Source: Paraglaciecola mesophila KMM 241
Lineage (GTDB): Bacteria > Pseudomonadota > Gammaproteobacteria > Enterobacterales > Alteromonadaceae
Assembly (NCBI RefSeq): GCF_000315015.1
Contig: NZ_BAEP01000005.1
Span: 109,654 to 173,653 of the forward strand
Length of the DNA: 64,000 nt
Reading direction: 5' to 3'
Numbering within the stretch: position 1 is the stretch's first letter; every line of letters starts with the position of its first letter. The position numbers and the translations under genes were made by a program. The notes beneath the pieces are model-generated. The model ran no database searches and had not been told where the DNA came from. It was given only the letters and a program-made list of their open reading frames with translations. This document shows, one piece after another, positions 29,057 to 38,217 of this stretch.

Positions 29057-29110
29057 ATGTGTTTTAAACACATGCTTTATAAATGCAATTATCCATGCAT
29101 TTTAAATGCA
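29057..29110. repeat. Two short AT-rich palindromes near the nrtA transcription start
   Basis: ATGTGTTT-T-AAACACAT (29057-29073) and TGCATTT-T-AAATGCA (29096-29110), each with perfect arms around a single base. They lie in the transcribed leader, downstream of the predicted sigma54 start; role unknown. Confidence 0.6.
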
Positions 29111-29154
29111 CTTCTCATATGCACATTTTTATTATTTTGTTGCAAACTCGCTAC

Positions 29155-29170
29155 TGCATCAACAGTGCCA
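29155..29170 (-). promoter_or_regulatory. Sigma54 (-24/-12) promoter of nrtA
   Basis: TGGCACTGTTGATGCA on the minus strand matches TGGCAC-N5-TTGCA with one mismatch; GG and GC have the required 10-base spacing. Transcription would start near 29143, giving a leader of about 240 nt that contains the terminator described above. Nitrogen-limitation control through NtrC is the expected role. Confidence 0.8.
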
Positions 29171-29252
29171 ACTTTTAAAATCAAATAAAAACAATAAGTT
29201 AACTTTAATCAGTAAGAAGGACATGTATTAACAAAAACCAAAGCGGTGCAAT

Positions 29253-29329
29253 TTCGCACATTCTTTGCACACTCTTCGCACCTTATTCGCACCTTATTCG
29301 TACTTTATTCGCACTCTAGTCGCACATCG
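29253..29329. repeat. Seven tandem 11-bp direct repeats upstream of the nrtA promoter
   Basis: Consecutive units: TTCGCACATTC, TTTGCACACTC, TTCGCACCTTA (twice), TTCGTACTTTA, TTCGCACTCTA, GTCGCACATCG. Core TTCGCAC-N4. The unit is close to one helical turn, and the array begins about 80 bp upstream of the sigma54 -24 element. It looks like an array of phased binding sites for an activator, but it does not have the inverted GCAC-N7-GTGC form of NtrC sites. Confidence 0.85.
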
Positions 29330-29513
29330 ATAATGCTAGTAAATTCAACTTCATTAACTAATTAGCGTCTTAGCCACTTAGCAAAAATCATTTAATGGGA
29401 TTGGTATAGGGTGTAATAAAGGCGCTAAAAGTTGAATTAATAACGATTCTGAAACTGTTGCAACAACAACGCTAAAACAGTGACCTAAAATGGTTCAACG
29501 TAGATGATAAAAC

Positions 29514-31226
29514 TTAGAGCAAGCTCAAAAGATACAGAATGATAACCAGCTGAATAACGCACAGCCCTTTATAGACTAATAACGGGTTACGCTTGATCAA
29601 CGGTTGTTTGTTTGCTGCTGATACCAGCGTCGGGTTGGGCTGCGATAGATCCATTAAAAATTCAGAAAACGCATCATAACGAAATAGCGGATTTGGCTGC
29701 AGCGATTTGCGTAACGTTAAGTCTAACCACTGGGGTAAATCACCTCGAAAGGTCTGTAATGGCTGGTAATCCCATTCATCGAAGGAACGAGGAATGTAAT
29801 CTTGATAGCGAAACGTTTTAAACGGCAAGTGCCCGGTTAGCATTTCATACACCACCACAGCCACAGAAAACATATCGCACTTATAATCACTGTTCTGCGT
29901 AAGTAAATACTCGGGTGCAATGTAGTGAACCGAGCCCAGGGCTATTTTCTCAAGGGGCAGCGAATTGGTCTCTGCTAAGGCATTCACCAGCACTGTACCG
30001 AAATCAATCAGCTTGACTTCGCCGTTACTATCCACCATCACATTCTCAGGCTTCACGTCTCTGTGCACCATGTCTCTGCGCTGCAGCACACGCAACGCAA
30101 GTACCAATGGACGAATAATAGTGCGCACCTGCTCAATAGATGGAGCTGGGTTATCGTGCATCCATTGGCGTAATGTTTGCCCCTCGATGTATTCACAAAC
30201 ATGGTACATAAACTTCGCGTCATCTGGGCGCTTATGAATACGCATAATGTTGGGATGAGCGATGTGCTGCCCTATCCACTCTTCACGCAAAAATCCACTG
30301 AGATAAACAGGATCATCAACAAAATGTTGTGAGGGCGTTTTCAAGCCATAGGTTTTGCCGTCTAATTCGTTTACGACTTTGTACAAACTACTGCGCGTAC
30401 CGTTAAACAGTGTTTGCACCACGCGATAGCCTTCAAGCTTCATGCCCACTTCTAGTGCCGGTGGCATGGCCAAATGCATAATTTGTCGATAATGCTCATC
30501 TAAACTGGCATTAGGCAGGTCAGTCACTTGTACCAGCAAACACGTAAGGTTGTCGTCACTGCCTGAGGCAATGGCTGCGTTAACAACATTTTGAGCCCGC
30601 TGCTCTAAGGAGGTATCCGAGGCTGTCACGAGTGTAATCAGTGTTTTTCTGTTTAAAAATTCATGCACCCCATCAGACGTTAAAACGAAAATATCATCTT
30701 TGGCAAGTTCAACGGTACGAAAATCAACGTCTAAATGCGCTTCTATTCCCACCGCACGTGTTAAAACGTTATTGCGTCCTTGCCGTGATACATGATCTGC
30801 GGTGAGTTGCTCAAAATCATTATTTTGTATGCGACAAATACGCGTGTCGCCTGAATGTAAAATAAACCCCGTAGTCGATTTGAATATCATACTACTAAAG
30901 GTGGTTACCATCTGACTGTGACCACCGTGCTCATAGTCGTGCTGACCATAGCACCAGCGGTTGAGACCTTGTAATACCTTGCTAGAAGCGTGTTTTACCG
31001 TCCAGGTTTGCGGGGTTTGGTAGTAATCTTGAATGAAATTGGTAACGCAGGTAATGGCTGCCTCTTTAGCGCGGGTACACACACTAACGCCATCAGCGAT
31101 GGCGGCAACACCACCTTTAGAGGTTAAATCTGGCTCTTTAGGTAAGTAAGCGGCAAAGGCATCTTGATTTTCTGCCTTTACCCCTTCGCTGGAAAAACCG
31201 CCAAATTCTAATTCAAGTTTTTCCAA
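29514..31226 (-). CDS. Fused PP2C phosphatase - Ser/Thr protein kinase with C-terminal membrane anchor
   Basis: 570 residues. Residues 1-235 are a PP2C-type phosphatase with its metal Asp residues in ENQDAF, AIADGV, LTSDGVHEF and GSDDNLT. Residues about 265-530 are a Hanks-type kinase: Lys in YGLKTP, catalytic loop VHRDVKPENVMV, and DFG in KLIDFGT, all intact. A single TM (VIQLVIILYLLSLL) ends the protein, so both enzymes face the cytoplasm. It follows the nitrate transporter gene by 40 bp and is probably in the same sigma54-controlled transcript. A similar pair next to nitrate-assimilation genes is known in pseudomonads. Its substrate is unknown; the transporter or nitrite/nitrate reductase are reasonable guesses. 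Confidence 0.92.
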   Translation of the reverse strand: MEKLELEFGGFSSEGVKAENQDAFAAYLPKEPDLTSKGGVAAIADGVSVCTRAKEAAITCVTNFIQDYYQTPQTWTVKHASSKVLQGLNRWCYGQHDYEHGGHSQMVTTFSSMIFKSTTGFILHSGDTRICRIQNNDFEQLTADHVSRQGRNNVLTRAVGIEAHLDVDFRTVELAKDDIFVLTSDGVHEFLNRKTLITLVTASDTSLEQRAQNVVNAAIASGSDDNLTCLLVQVTDLPNASLDEHYRQIMHLAMPPALEVGMKLEGYRVVQTLFNGTRSSLYKVVNELDGKTYGLKTPSQHFVDDPVYLSGFLREEWIGQHIAHPNIMRIHKRPDDAKFMYHVCEYIEGQTLRQWMHDNPAPSIEQVRTIIRPLVLALRVLQRRDMVHRDVKPENVMVDSNGEVKLIDFGTVLVNALAETNSLPLEKIALGSVHYIAPEYLLTQNSDYKCDMFSVAVVVYEMLTGHLPFKTFRYQDYIPRSFDEWDYQPLQTFRGDLPQWLDLTLRKSLQPNPLFRYDAFSEFLMDLSQPNPTLVSAANKQPLIKRNPLLVYKGLCVIQLVIILYLLSLL

Positions 31227-31266
31227 TGTTCTTTTCTCATATAAACAAACTGAACGCTACGTTACC

Positions 31267-32733
31267 TTATGTAACGTTGATAAGCTCGACACTACCATCT
31301 TCACGCACTTCCGTCATCGCTCCTTCTGGCTCTTTCATAAATAACAAGGCCACGAACCCAAGCACAGCAGTACAAGCAATGACCACAAAGAAGGTCGATG
31401 TATCAACTACAGAATACACCGTTAAGTAGACCACTGCTCCGACATTCCCGTACGCCCCTGTCATACCAGCAATTTGCCCCGTTAAACGGCGTTTAATCAA
31501 AGGCACCACTGCAAATACCGCCCCTTCCCCAGACTGCACAAAGAACGAGCACGCCATAACAGCAACCACCGCCAGCCAAATCGGCCATGTGGCATCAATT
31601 AAGCTCAAGCAAAAGTAACCCACTGCTAAACCTGCGGTTAAAATAAGTAAGGTTTTTCTACGGCCGAAGCGATCCGAAATTAGGCCACCACCAGGGCGCG
31701 ACATTAAATTCATGAACGCATACATACCCGCCAATAAACCCGCCGTCGCCATGTTGAGCTCGAAAGTCTCGGCGAAGAATGCCGGCAACATAGACACCAC
31801 TGCTAGTTCAGAGCCAAACGTCGCGAAATACAGAATATTCAACACCGCCACTTGTTTGAACGAATAACGATGTACCTCGGCAACCGGGGTAGTAAATAAG
31901 TCTTTGTTCACCTTGTAGGTGAGGTACGCGTCGTAAACATACAATGCGCTTAAACCCAGATATATTGCTAATGTAACATCCTCACCTAATAGCGATACGC
32001 CTTGTGGTGAAAGCTTCCAGTTAAGTAGCGCGAGGGCCAAATACATGGGTGTTTTCATCACCAGCAGCAAGTAAAAGTCGCCTACGCTTGTGACTTCCAT
32101 TCCGCCTAGGTTTTTAGGGCGAAAATAAGTAGAGCCTTTCGGGGTATCTGTGGTGTTTTTATAGTAAACAAAGCTGAACAATAAACTCATTAAACCGGTA
32201 ATGCCTACGGCATAGCGCCAGCCGTCTTCGCCACCAAACAAAATAGCAATAGTGGGCAAGGTAAAGGCAGCAGCTGCTGAACCAAAATTGCCCCAACCTC
32301 CGTAAACGCCTTCGGCCGTGCCAAGCTCTTTCGGTGGGAACCATTCGCTCACCATTCGAATTCCCACAACAAAGCCTGCACCGATACAACCTAATGCAAA
32401 ACGTGCGATAAGCAGCTGGGCAAAGCTGTCAGCAAGGGCAAACATAAAACAGGGTATAGAGCATATCGCCATTAAGGCGGAGTAAACAATCCGCGGCCCG
32501 AACTTATCGGTTAACGCCCCAATAATCACGCGCGCCGGTATCGTCAAGGCAACGTTAATAATGAGCAAGGTTTTCCATTCGCTGAGAGTCAGGCCAACAC
32601 CATCAACAATAGCGCCTTTTAAGGGTGCCATATTGAACCACACCATAAATGTTATAAAAAAAGCTATCCAAGATAGATGTAGGGTTTTCATTTTGCCGGT
32701 GAAAGACAGCAAATTAAATTTCTCAACGCTCAT
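31267..32733 (-). CDS. nasA: Major-facilitator nitrate/nitrite transporter (NarK/NasA family)
   Basis: 488 residues, about 12 helices. Nitrate-signature regions are AGFVVGIRMVSEWFPPKELGTAEGVYGGWGN cut here as IRMVSEWFPPKELG and GVYGGWGNFGS, and the second-half GAYGNVGAVVYL. The MFS loop LTDKFGPR and the repeat SDRFGRR are present. MAPLKGAIVDGVGLTLSEW near the start is typical of assimilatory NasA. It imports nitrate, possibly exporting nitrite. With the ABC system it gives a second uptake route. Preceded by a sigma54 promoter and a leader terminator, and followed by the kinase/phosphatase gene. Confidence 0.93.
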   Translation of the reverse strand: MSVEKFNLLSFTGKMKTLHLSWIAFFITFMVWFNMAPLKGAIVDGVGLTLSEWKTLLIINVALTIPARVIIGALTDKFGPRIVYSALMAICSIPCFMFALADSFAQLLIARFALGCIGAGFVVGIRMVSEWFPPKELGTAEGVYGGWGNFGSAAAAFTLPTIAILFGGEDGWRYAVGITGLMSLLFSFVYYKNTTDTPKGSTYFRPKNLGGMEVTSVGDFYLLLVMKTPMYLALALLNWKLSPQGVSLLGEDVTLAIYLGLSALYVYDAYLTYKVNKDLFTTPVAEVHRYSFKQVAVLNILYFATFGSELAVVSMLPAFFAETFELNMATAGLLAGMYAFMNLMSRPGGGLISDRFGRRKTLLILTAGLAVGYFCLSLIDATWPIWLAVVAVMACSFFVQSGEGAVFAVVPLIKRRLTGQIAGMTGAYGNVGAVVYLTVYSVVDTSTFFVVIACTAVLGFVALLFMKEPEGAMTEVREDGSVELINVT

Positions 32734-32759
32734 GATGAATTCTCATAGAAAATTTACTC

Positions 32760-32843
32760 AAAAAAAAACCCGCAATGACTCCAGGACACGGAAAGTCATT
32801 GCGGGCTACATTGCCTTACTTAGGAATTACAACGAGGTAATTC
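32760..32843 (-). promoter_or_regulatory. nasA leader: tandem hairpins with intrinsic terminator (ANTAR-type antitermination candidate)
   Basis: On the minus strand, in order: hairpin GAATTAC-CTCGTT-GTAATTC (32843-32824); hexaloop hairpin GGC-AATGTA-GCC (32815-32804; loop A1, G4); then a 12-bp terminator stem CCCGCAATGACT/AGTCATTGCGGG (32805-32769) followed by nine T residues. The GGCAA-GTAGCCC block is nearly identical to the one in the nrtA leader, in spite of different terminator stems. This points to a shared RNA-binding antiterminator, NasT/NasR-like. Confidence 0.75.
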
Positions 32844-32904
32844 TGTCAGTTTGTGTTTCGTTTTTAACGTTATTATTAACACAAGTGCATTCAATGATAT
32901 TGTT

Positions 32905-32920
32905 AGCACCTATGGTGCCA
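32905..32920 (-). promoter_or_regulatory. Sigma54 (-24/-12) promoter of nasA
   Basis: TGGCACCATAGGTGCT on the minus strand, with GG and GC at exact -24/-12 spacing and one deviation from TGGCAC-N5-TTGCT. The leader would be about 160 nt long and include the hairpins above. Confidence 0.8.
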
Positions 32921-33015
32921 ACATTGAAAAAGACATTATTATCAATAAGTTAAATTTCTTTAGACAATTTTTAAACGCGTTTACTAGAAACCGCGGGGGT
33001 ATATTGGTGCATGTT

Positions 33016-33030
33016 GCACTATGATCGTGC
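33016..33030. promoter_or_regulatory. NtrC-type enhancer site upstream of nasA
   Basis: GCACTATGATCGTGC fits the NtrC pattern GCAC-N7-GTGC and lies about 95 bp upstream of the sigma54 -24 element, a normal enhancer distance. A further GGTGCATGTTGCAC overlaps its left side (from 33006). The rest of 32734-33244 holds no gene. Confidence 0.6.
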
Positions 33031-33244
33031 TTTGCTCTGCTTTATCTACCCCCCGACCGTTCTACTCATAGCGAAAGAGCTAAACGCTGCGAACGCAACA
33101 ACAGCCTGCTTGGTAAGTTTCAAAGTTATTGTTTCTTTATGCTATGAGACACGCTTTGATTAAAGCTGTGAGAAAGTACTTCCTGAACAAATCTTTAAAA
33201 CCACTGCCGAGTATGAAAAACGCATTCCTTTGCGTTAACTGAGT

Positions 33245-34500
<1,256 letters not shown>

Positions 34501-34788
34501 CGTGTGGTGCGCTTTGGCATTTATTGCACGAGTCATCTACCGCGCTTTTCTCCTACCGCATTTTTCTTCTACCAGGCTTTTCACCGACTAAACCTGTTAT
34601 CTGTTGCACTAGAAAAAGGCAAATCACGCACCTAAAATGAGCAGCCGTTGGCCGTAATTTAAGGGAAACCAATATTTTACCTTAAGAAAACGCCCATACC
34701 GCTATTATTTTACCGCTGTTAGTCGTTCAACAAAGCGCTTCTAAGTGACTTTGTGTATTATTGTTCAGCATAAACCACACCAAAGCTA

Positions 34789-34809
34789 GACTAAATGGTC
34801 AGGTTTTTG
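34789..34809 (+). promoter_or_regulatory. RutR-like operator upstream of the purine permease gene
   Basis: GACTAAATGGTCAGGTTTTTG. It aligns base for base with the operator before xdhA (GACCAACTGGTCTGGTTTTTG; 17 of 21 identical) and lies 74 bp before the permease start, against 67 bp before xdhA. The left half is degenerate. Confidence 0.7.
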
Positions 34810-34882
34810 CTTCACCGGGTTACTTCAACCCTTTCATCATTGGCCCTGTGCGGCTAGTAAGAGAACCCAATGAGAAGCATCC

Positions 34883-36214
34883 ATGTTTAACGCAGTATTC
34901 GAAAAGCTTTTTAAGCTGCAAGCCAACGGCACCAATATCAAAACCGAATTTATCGCAGGCCTAACCACATTTGCGGCCATGTCTTATGTATTAGTGGTTA
35001 ACCCGAGCATTCTGTCCGCTGGCGGTATGCCGGTGGCCGGCTTAATAACCGTTACAGCACTTGCCGCTTGCCTAGGCACCTTGCTAATGGCTTTTATGAC
35101 CAACTACCCCATTGCTATGGCGCCCGGAATGGGCTTGAATGCATTCTTTGCCTTTACGATATGTTTAACCCGAGACATTCACTGGGAAGCGGCACTGGGT
35201 ATTGTGTTTTGGAACGGTATTCTGTTTTTGCTGTTATCGGTGACTGGGGTGCGAACCAAAATCGCCGATGCTATTCCGGCCGCACTTAAAATAGGGGTGC
35301 AATGTGGTATTGGATTGTTCATCGCTTTTATTGGCTTAAAAAACGCCGGCATTGTTGTTGACCACCCTGCCACGTTCTTGACGATTGGCGATCTATCAGA
35401 GCCTGCCACCATGCTTGCGGTCGCCGGCATTTTGCTGACTATTGTACTGTTTATTAAAAAGGTTACTGGGGCGATATTAATTTCTGTATTGGTACTGACC
35501 TTAATTGGCGCATTTATACCCACCGCAGACGGCTACCTCACTCAGCACACTGACTCATTTGTTGGCATGCCTGATAGCATAAGCTCTACATTCTTCGCCA
35601 TGGATCTTATGTACCCCATAGATAACATCGCAACCACGTGGGACCTCATCTTCGCCCTGATGTTCGTGAACATGTTTGACACTATCGGCACCCTAATTGG
35701 TGTTTCACGCCGTGCAAACCTTTTAGATAAAGAGGGGCGTTTACCGAAAATTGGCCCTGCGATGACCGCCGATGCAACCGCAAGTGTGGTCGGTGCAGCC
35801 CTTGGTACGTCACCGGTGACATCCTATGTAGAATCTGCTGCTGGGGTATCGTCTGGTGGGCGTACTGGCCTAACCGGTGTGTTCGTAGCTTTATGTTTCA
35901 TGCTTGCCTTGTTCTTTACCCCTCTGATGAAAGTGATCCCGCTTATGGCTACCACGCCGGCGCTGATCATGGTGGGTATCTTGATGATGGACTCTTTCAG
36001 GCAGTTAGACTTTGATGATTTAACCGCGCTTGCCACTGCCACGGTTGCGCTATTGGTTATGCCACTGACGTTCAGTATCAGCGAAGGCATAGCGATGGGC
36101 TTTATTACCTATGTTGGGATCATGGTCGGCACAGGCAAATACAAACAGGTCACATGGATAACGTACGCCATGGCAGCGGTGTTTATTCTGCGCTACGTGC
36201 TAGACCTGAAATAA
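34883..36214 (+). CDS. Purine base permease, AzgA/AdeQ-GhxP type (NCS2 superfamily)
   Basis: Proton-driven importer of adenine/guanine/hypoxanthine. 443 residues, about 12-14 helices. Signatures: the start FKLQANGTNIKTEFIAGLTT, TNYPIAMAPGMGLNAFFAF, MFVNMFDTIGTLIGVSRRA, and GTSPVTSYVESAAGVSSGGRTGLT with the substrate-binding TSPVTSYVES. These distinguish it from the uric acid/xanthine branch. It supplies substrates for adenine deaminase, guanine deaminase and xanthine dehydrogenase encoded around it. It is preceded by the RutR-like operator and followed by a strong terminator. Confidence 0.92.
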   Translation: MFNAVFEKLFKLQANGTNIKTEFIAGLTTFAAMSYVLVVNPSILSAGGMPVAGLITVTALAACLGTLLMAFMTNYPIAMAPGMGLNAFFAFTICLTRDIHWEAALGIVFWNGILFLLLSVTGVRTKIADAIPAALKIGVQCGIGLFIAFIGLKNAGIVVDHPATFLTIGDLSEPATMLAVAGILLTIVLFIKKVTGAILISVLVLTLIGAFIPTADGYLTQHTDSFVGMPDSISSTFFAMDLMYPIDNIATTWDLIFALMFVNMFDTIGTLIGVSRRANLLDKEGRLPKIGPAMTADATASVVGAALGTSPVTSYVESAAGVSSGGRTGLTGVFVALCFMLALFFTPLMKVIPLMATTPALIMVGILMMDSFRQLDFDDLTALATATVALLVMPLTFSISEGIAMGFITYVGIMVGTGKYKQVTWITYAMAAVFILRYVLDLK

Positions 36215-36246
36215 TGGATTAGCTTTGGCGCTTTAGCCTAAGCACC

Positions 36247-36288
36247 ATAAAAAACGCGTAAAAGGCTTGCCTATTACGCGTTTTTTTA
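36247..36288. terminator. Bidirectional intrinsic terminator
   Basis: AAAAACGCGTAA (about 36250-36261) pairs with TTACGCGTTTTT (36274-36285), with A/T tracts outside on both sides. It serves the permease gene and the convergent puuE. Confidence 0.9.
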
Positions 36289-36340
36289 TGGCTTCAGCGC
36301 AGCAATCTGCCGCAGCTTGTTACCTTCTACTTGGTACTTG

Positions 36341-37246
36341 TTACTTATAGGGAAAGTTGTCTTTCCAATGTTGCGCTATTTCTTGTCTAGTGCACATCCA
36401 CACTTGGTCATGACCCTGCACATACTCGATAAAACGTTGCAGCGCGGCCATACGCGCAGGTCTACCTATGATCCTGCAATGCAAACCAATCGACAGCATT
36501 TTAGGCGCGTAATTGCCCTCTTCGTAGAGCACGTCAAACGCATCTTTAAGATATTGGAAGAACTGCTCACCACTATTAAACCCTTGTGCACTGGCAAAGC
36601 GCATATCGTTGGTATCTAGCGTGTAAGGTACTATCAACAATGGTTTTGGGTAGTTGGTGTCGTAGTAAGGAAGATCGTCCGCATATGAGTCGGCGCAATA
36701 TAATAGGTCATCGCGCTCTGAAATAAGCTTTAAGGTATTCGGGCTCGTACGCCCTGTGTACCAACCCACGGGTTTTGAACCGGTAATGGCTTGGTGGAGC
36801 TGCATAGAAGCATCAATCATCTTGCGCTCTTGAGCCTCCGGCATATCTTGATAGTGGATCCAGCGCATACCATGGCTAGCTATCTCCCACTTGGCATCTT
36901 TCATTGCAGCGACCGCTTCTGGGTTACGTTGCAACGCCATAGTGACACCAAACACAGTGATTGGTACATTTAGACGTTCAAACAAGCGGTGTAGTCGCCA
37001 AAACCCTGCACGGCTACCATATTCGTACATAGACTCCATGCTCAGGTGTCTGTCTTTGTATGCCTGCGCGCCAATAATCTCAGAAAGGAAAACTTCAGAT
37101 GCTTCATCACCATGCAGCACACAGTTTTCTCCACCTTCTTCATAGTTGAGTACAAACTGTACCGCTATCTTTGCCTTACCGGGCCAGTTTGGGTTAGGCG
37201 GAGTATCGCCATAACCGATTAAATCTCGTGGATATGCGTGGTTCAT
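36341..37246 (-). CDS. puuE: Allantoinase PuuE (polysaccharide-deacetylase-like)
   Basis: Hydrolyses allantoin to allantoate; metal-independent allantoinase first described in Pseudomonas fluorescens, with a polysaccharide-deacetylase fold unrelated to the amidohydrolase allantoinases. 301 residues: YPRDLIGYGDTPPNPNWPGKAKIAVQFVLNYEEGGE (shown here in part: YPRDLIGYGDTPP, VLNYEEGGE), the EYGSRAGFWRL motif, EIASHGMRWIHY, GWYTGRTSPNT and SIGLHCRIIGRP. These match PuuE throughout. It starts 13 bp after the TetR-type regulator gene, so the regulator is co-transcribed with it. Confidence 0.93.
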   Translation of the reverse strand: MNHAYPRDLIGYGDTPPNPNWPGKAKIAVQFVLNYEEGGENCVLHGDEASEVFLSEIIGAQAYKDRHLSMESMYEYGSRAGFWRLHRLFERLNVPITVFGVTMALQRNPEAVAAMKDAKWEIASHGMRWIHYQDMPEAQERKMIDASMQLHQAITGSKPVGWYTGRTSPNTLKLISERDDLLYCADSYADDLPYYDTNYPKPLLIVPYTLDTNDMRFASAQGFNSGEQFFQYLKDAFDVLYEEGNYAPKMLSIGLHCRIIGRPARMAALQRFIEYVQGHDQVWMCTRQEIAQHWKDNFPYK

Positions 37247-37259
37247 TGCCTGTCTCTTG

Positions 37260-37904
37260 TCATTTATATTCGTGAGGTACTGTTAGGCCGCAGCCTTGCA
37301 AAATGAGCTTAATTAAACTCTTGGTGGCGTTCGCGAATTCGCTTTGATCCATCTCGTGCCCTTTTAGTTCAGTGATCTGAGCAGAAAAATCAGCGTAATG
37401 CTGGCTGCTCGCCCAAATATTGAACAGCAAATAATGAGGGTCAATGTCTGGTAATTTTCCCAACTCTATCCATTGGCGTATTACTGCCACTCGAGAGTTC
37501 ATCCAATTGGAATGTTGATCCTTAAAAAAGCTGCTCAAGTTTGGTGCACCGTTGATAATTTCCAGTGCAAAGATTTTCGATGCATCAGGCCGACAACGAG
37601 AGATTTCCATCTTATCTGCTATGTACGCAGCCAACACTTGAGCAGGATCATCTTGCGCTTTAGCGTTGTCGAAACTGCTGTTCCACAAACTCAAAATTTC
37701 TTGTAGCAGCGCAAGATACAAACCGTCTTTGGATTTAAAATAGTATAAAATATTGGTCTTTGGTAATTCCGCTCTATCCGCTATTTTTTGTACTCTGGTT
37801 CCCTTAAATCCATGAATCGCAAACTCTTTTTCAGCTGCGGTTAATATTTTCGCGCGATTAATTGCGCCAATGCTGTCATCTTTTTTTGATAATGAGTCAC
37901 TCAT
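37260..37904 (-). CDS. TetR-family regulator, RutR-like
   Basis: 214 residues. N-terminal helix-turn-helix at about 15-65 (AAEKEFAIHGFKGTRVQKIADRA, shown in part: EFAIHGFKGTRVQKIA, then LPKTNILYYFKSKDGLY). The C-terminal domain (LEIINGAPNLSSFF, FNIWASSQHYADF) resembles RutR, which senses uracil/thymine and in E. coli also touches purine genes. It sits between puuE and xdhA. The palindrome before xdhA is close to the RutR box (TTGACCA-N2-TGGTCAA), which strongly suggests it is the local regulator. The ligand could be a purine or pathway intermediate rather than uracil. Confidence 0.88.
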   Translation of the reverse strand: MSDSLSKKDDSIGAINRAKILTAAEKEFAIHGFKGTRVQKIADRAELPKTNILYYFKSKDGLYLALLQEILSLWNSSFDNAKAQDDPAQVLAAYIADKMEISRCRPDASKIFALEIINGAPNLSSFFKDQHSNWMNSRVAVIRQWIELGKLPDIDPHYLLFNIWASSQHYADFSAQITELKGHEMDQSEFANATKSLIKLILQGCGLTVPHEYK

Positions 37905-38121
37905 CTAATCCGCTACTATCCTTTTCAAAGGGCTCATTTCGAAGAGCCTTACATGCCCCATTAACATTGAGTTAACATATTACCTAAAAATCACTTGATT
38001 GCCTATATTCACGGTTAATTCTCAACAAATTAGCGACTTAGGCATTGTTCGAGCAAGTCATAAACATAAAAAGTCGTTAGGCACTAAGCACTCATAATAC
38101 CAAGAATTGAAAAGTAATTAG

Positions 38122-38151
38122 CAAAAACCTGACCAACTGGTCTGGTTTTTG
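38122..38151. promoter_or_regulatory. Large palindromic RutR-like operator upstream of xdhA
   Basis: Arms CAAAAACC and GGTTTTTG flank T-GACCA-AC-TGGTC-T; only the central dinucleotide and one base on each side break the symmetry. The core GACCA-N2-TGGTC equals the RutR core. It is 67 bp before xdhA and 225 bp from the regulator gene start. The remaining 37905-38121 intergenic DNA shows no gene. Confidence 0.85.
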
Positions 38152-38217
38152 TATTCAATCACGTTATTATACGAATTATTATTAGTAGTTTTATGACTGA
38201 GCCACGCGGAGATAACC

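Noticed and set aside
29253..29329. CRISPR-like or iteron-origin reading of the 11-bp repeats
   Set aside because: Units are contiguous, without spacers, and there is no replication or Cas gene nearby; a promoter-associated array fits better.
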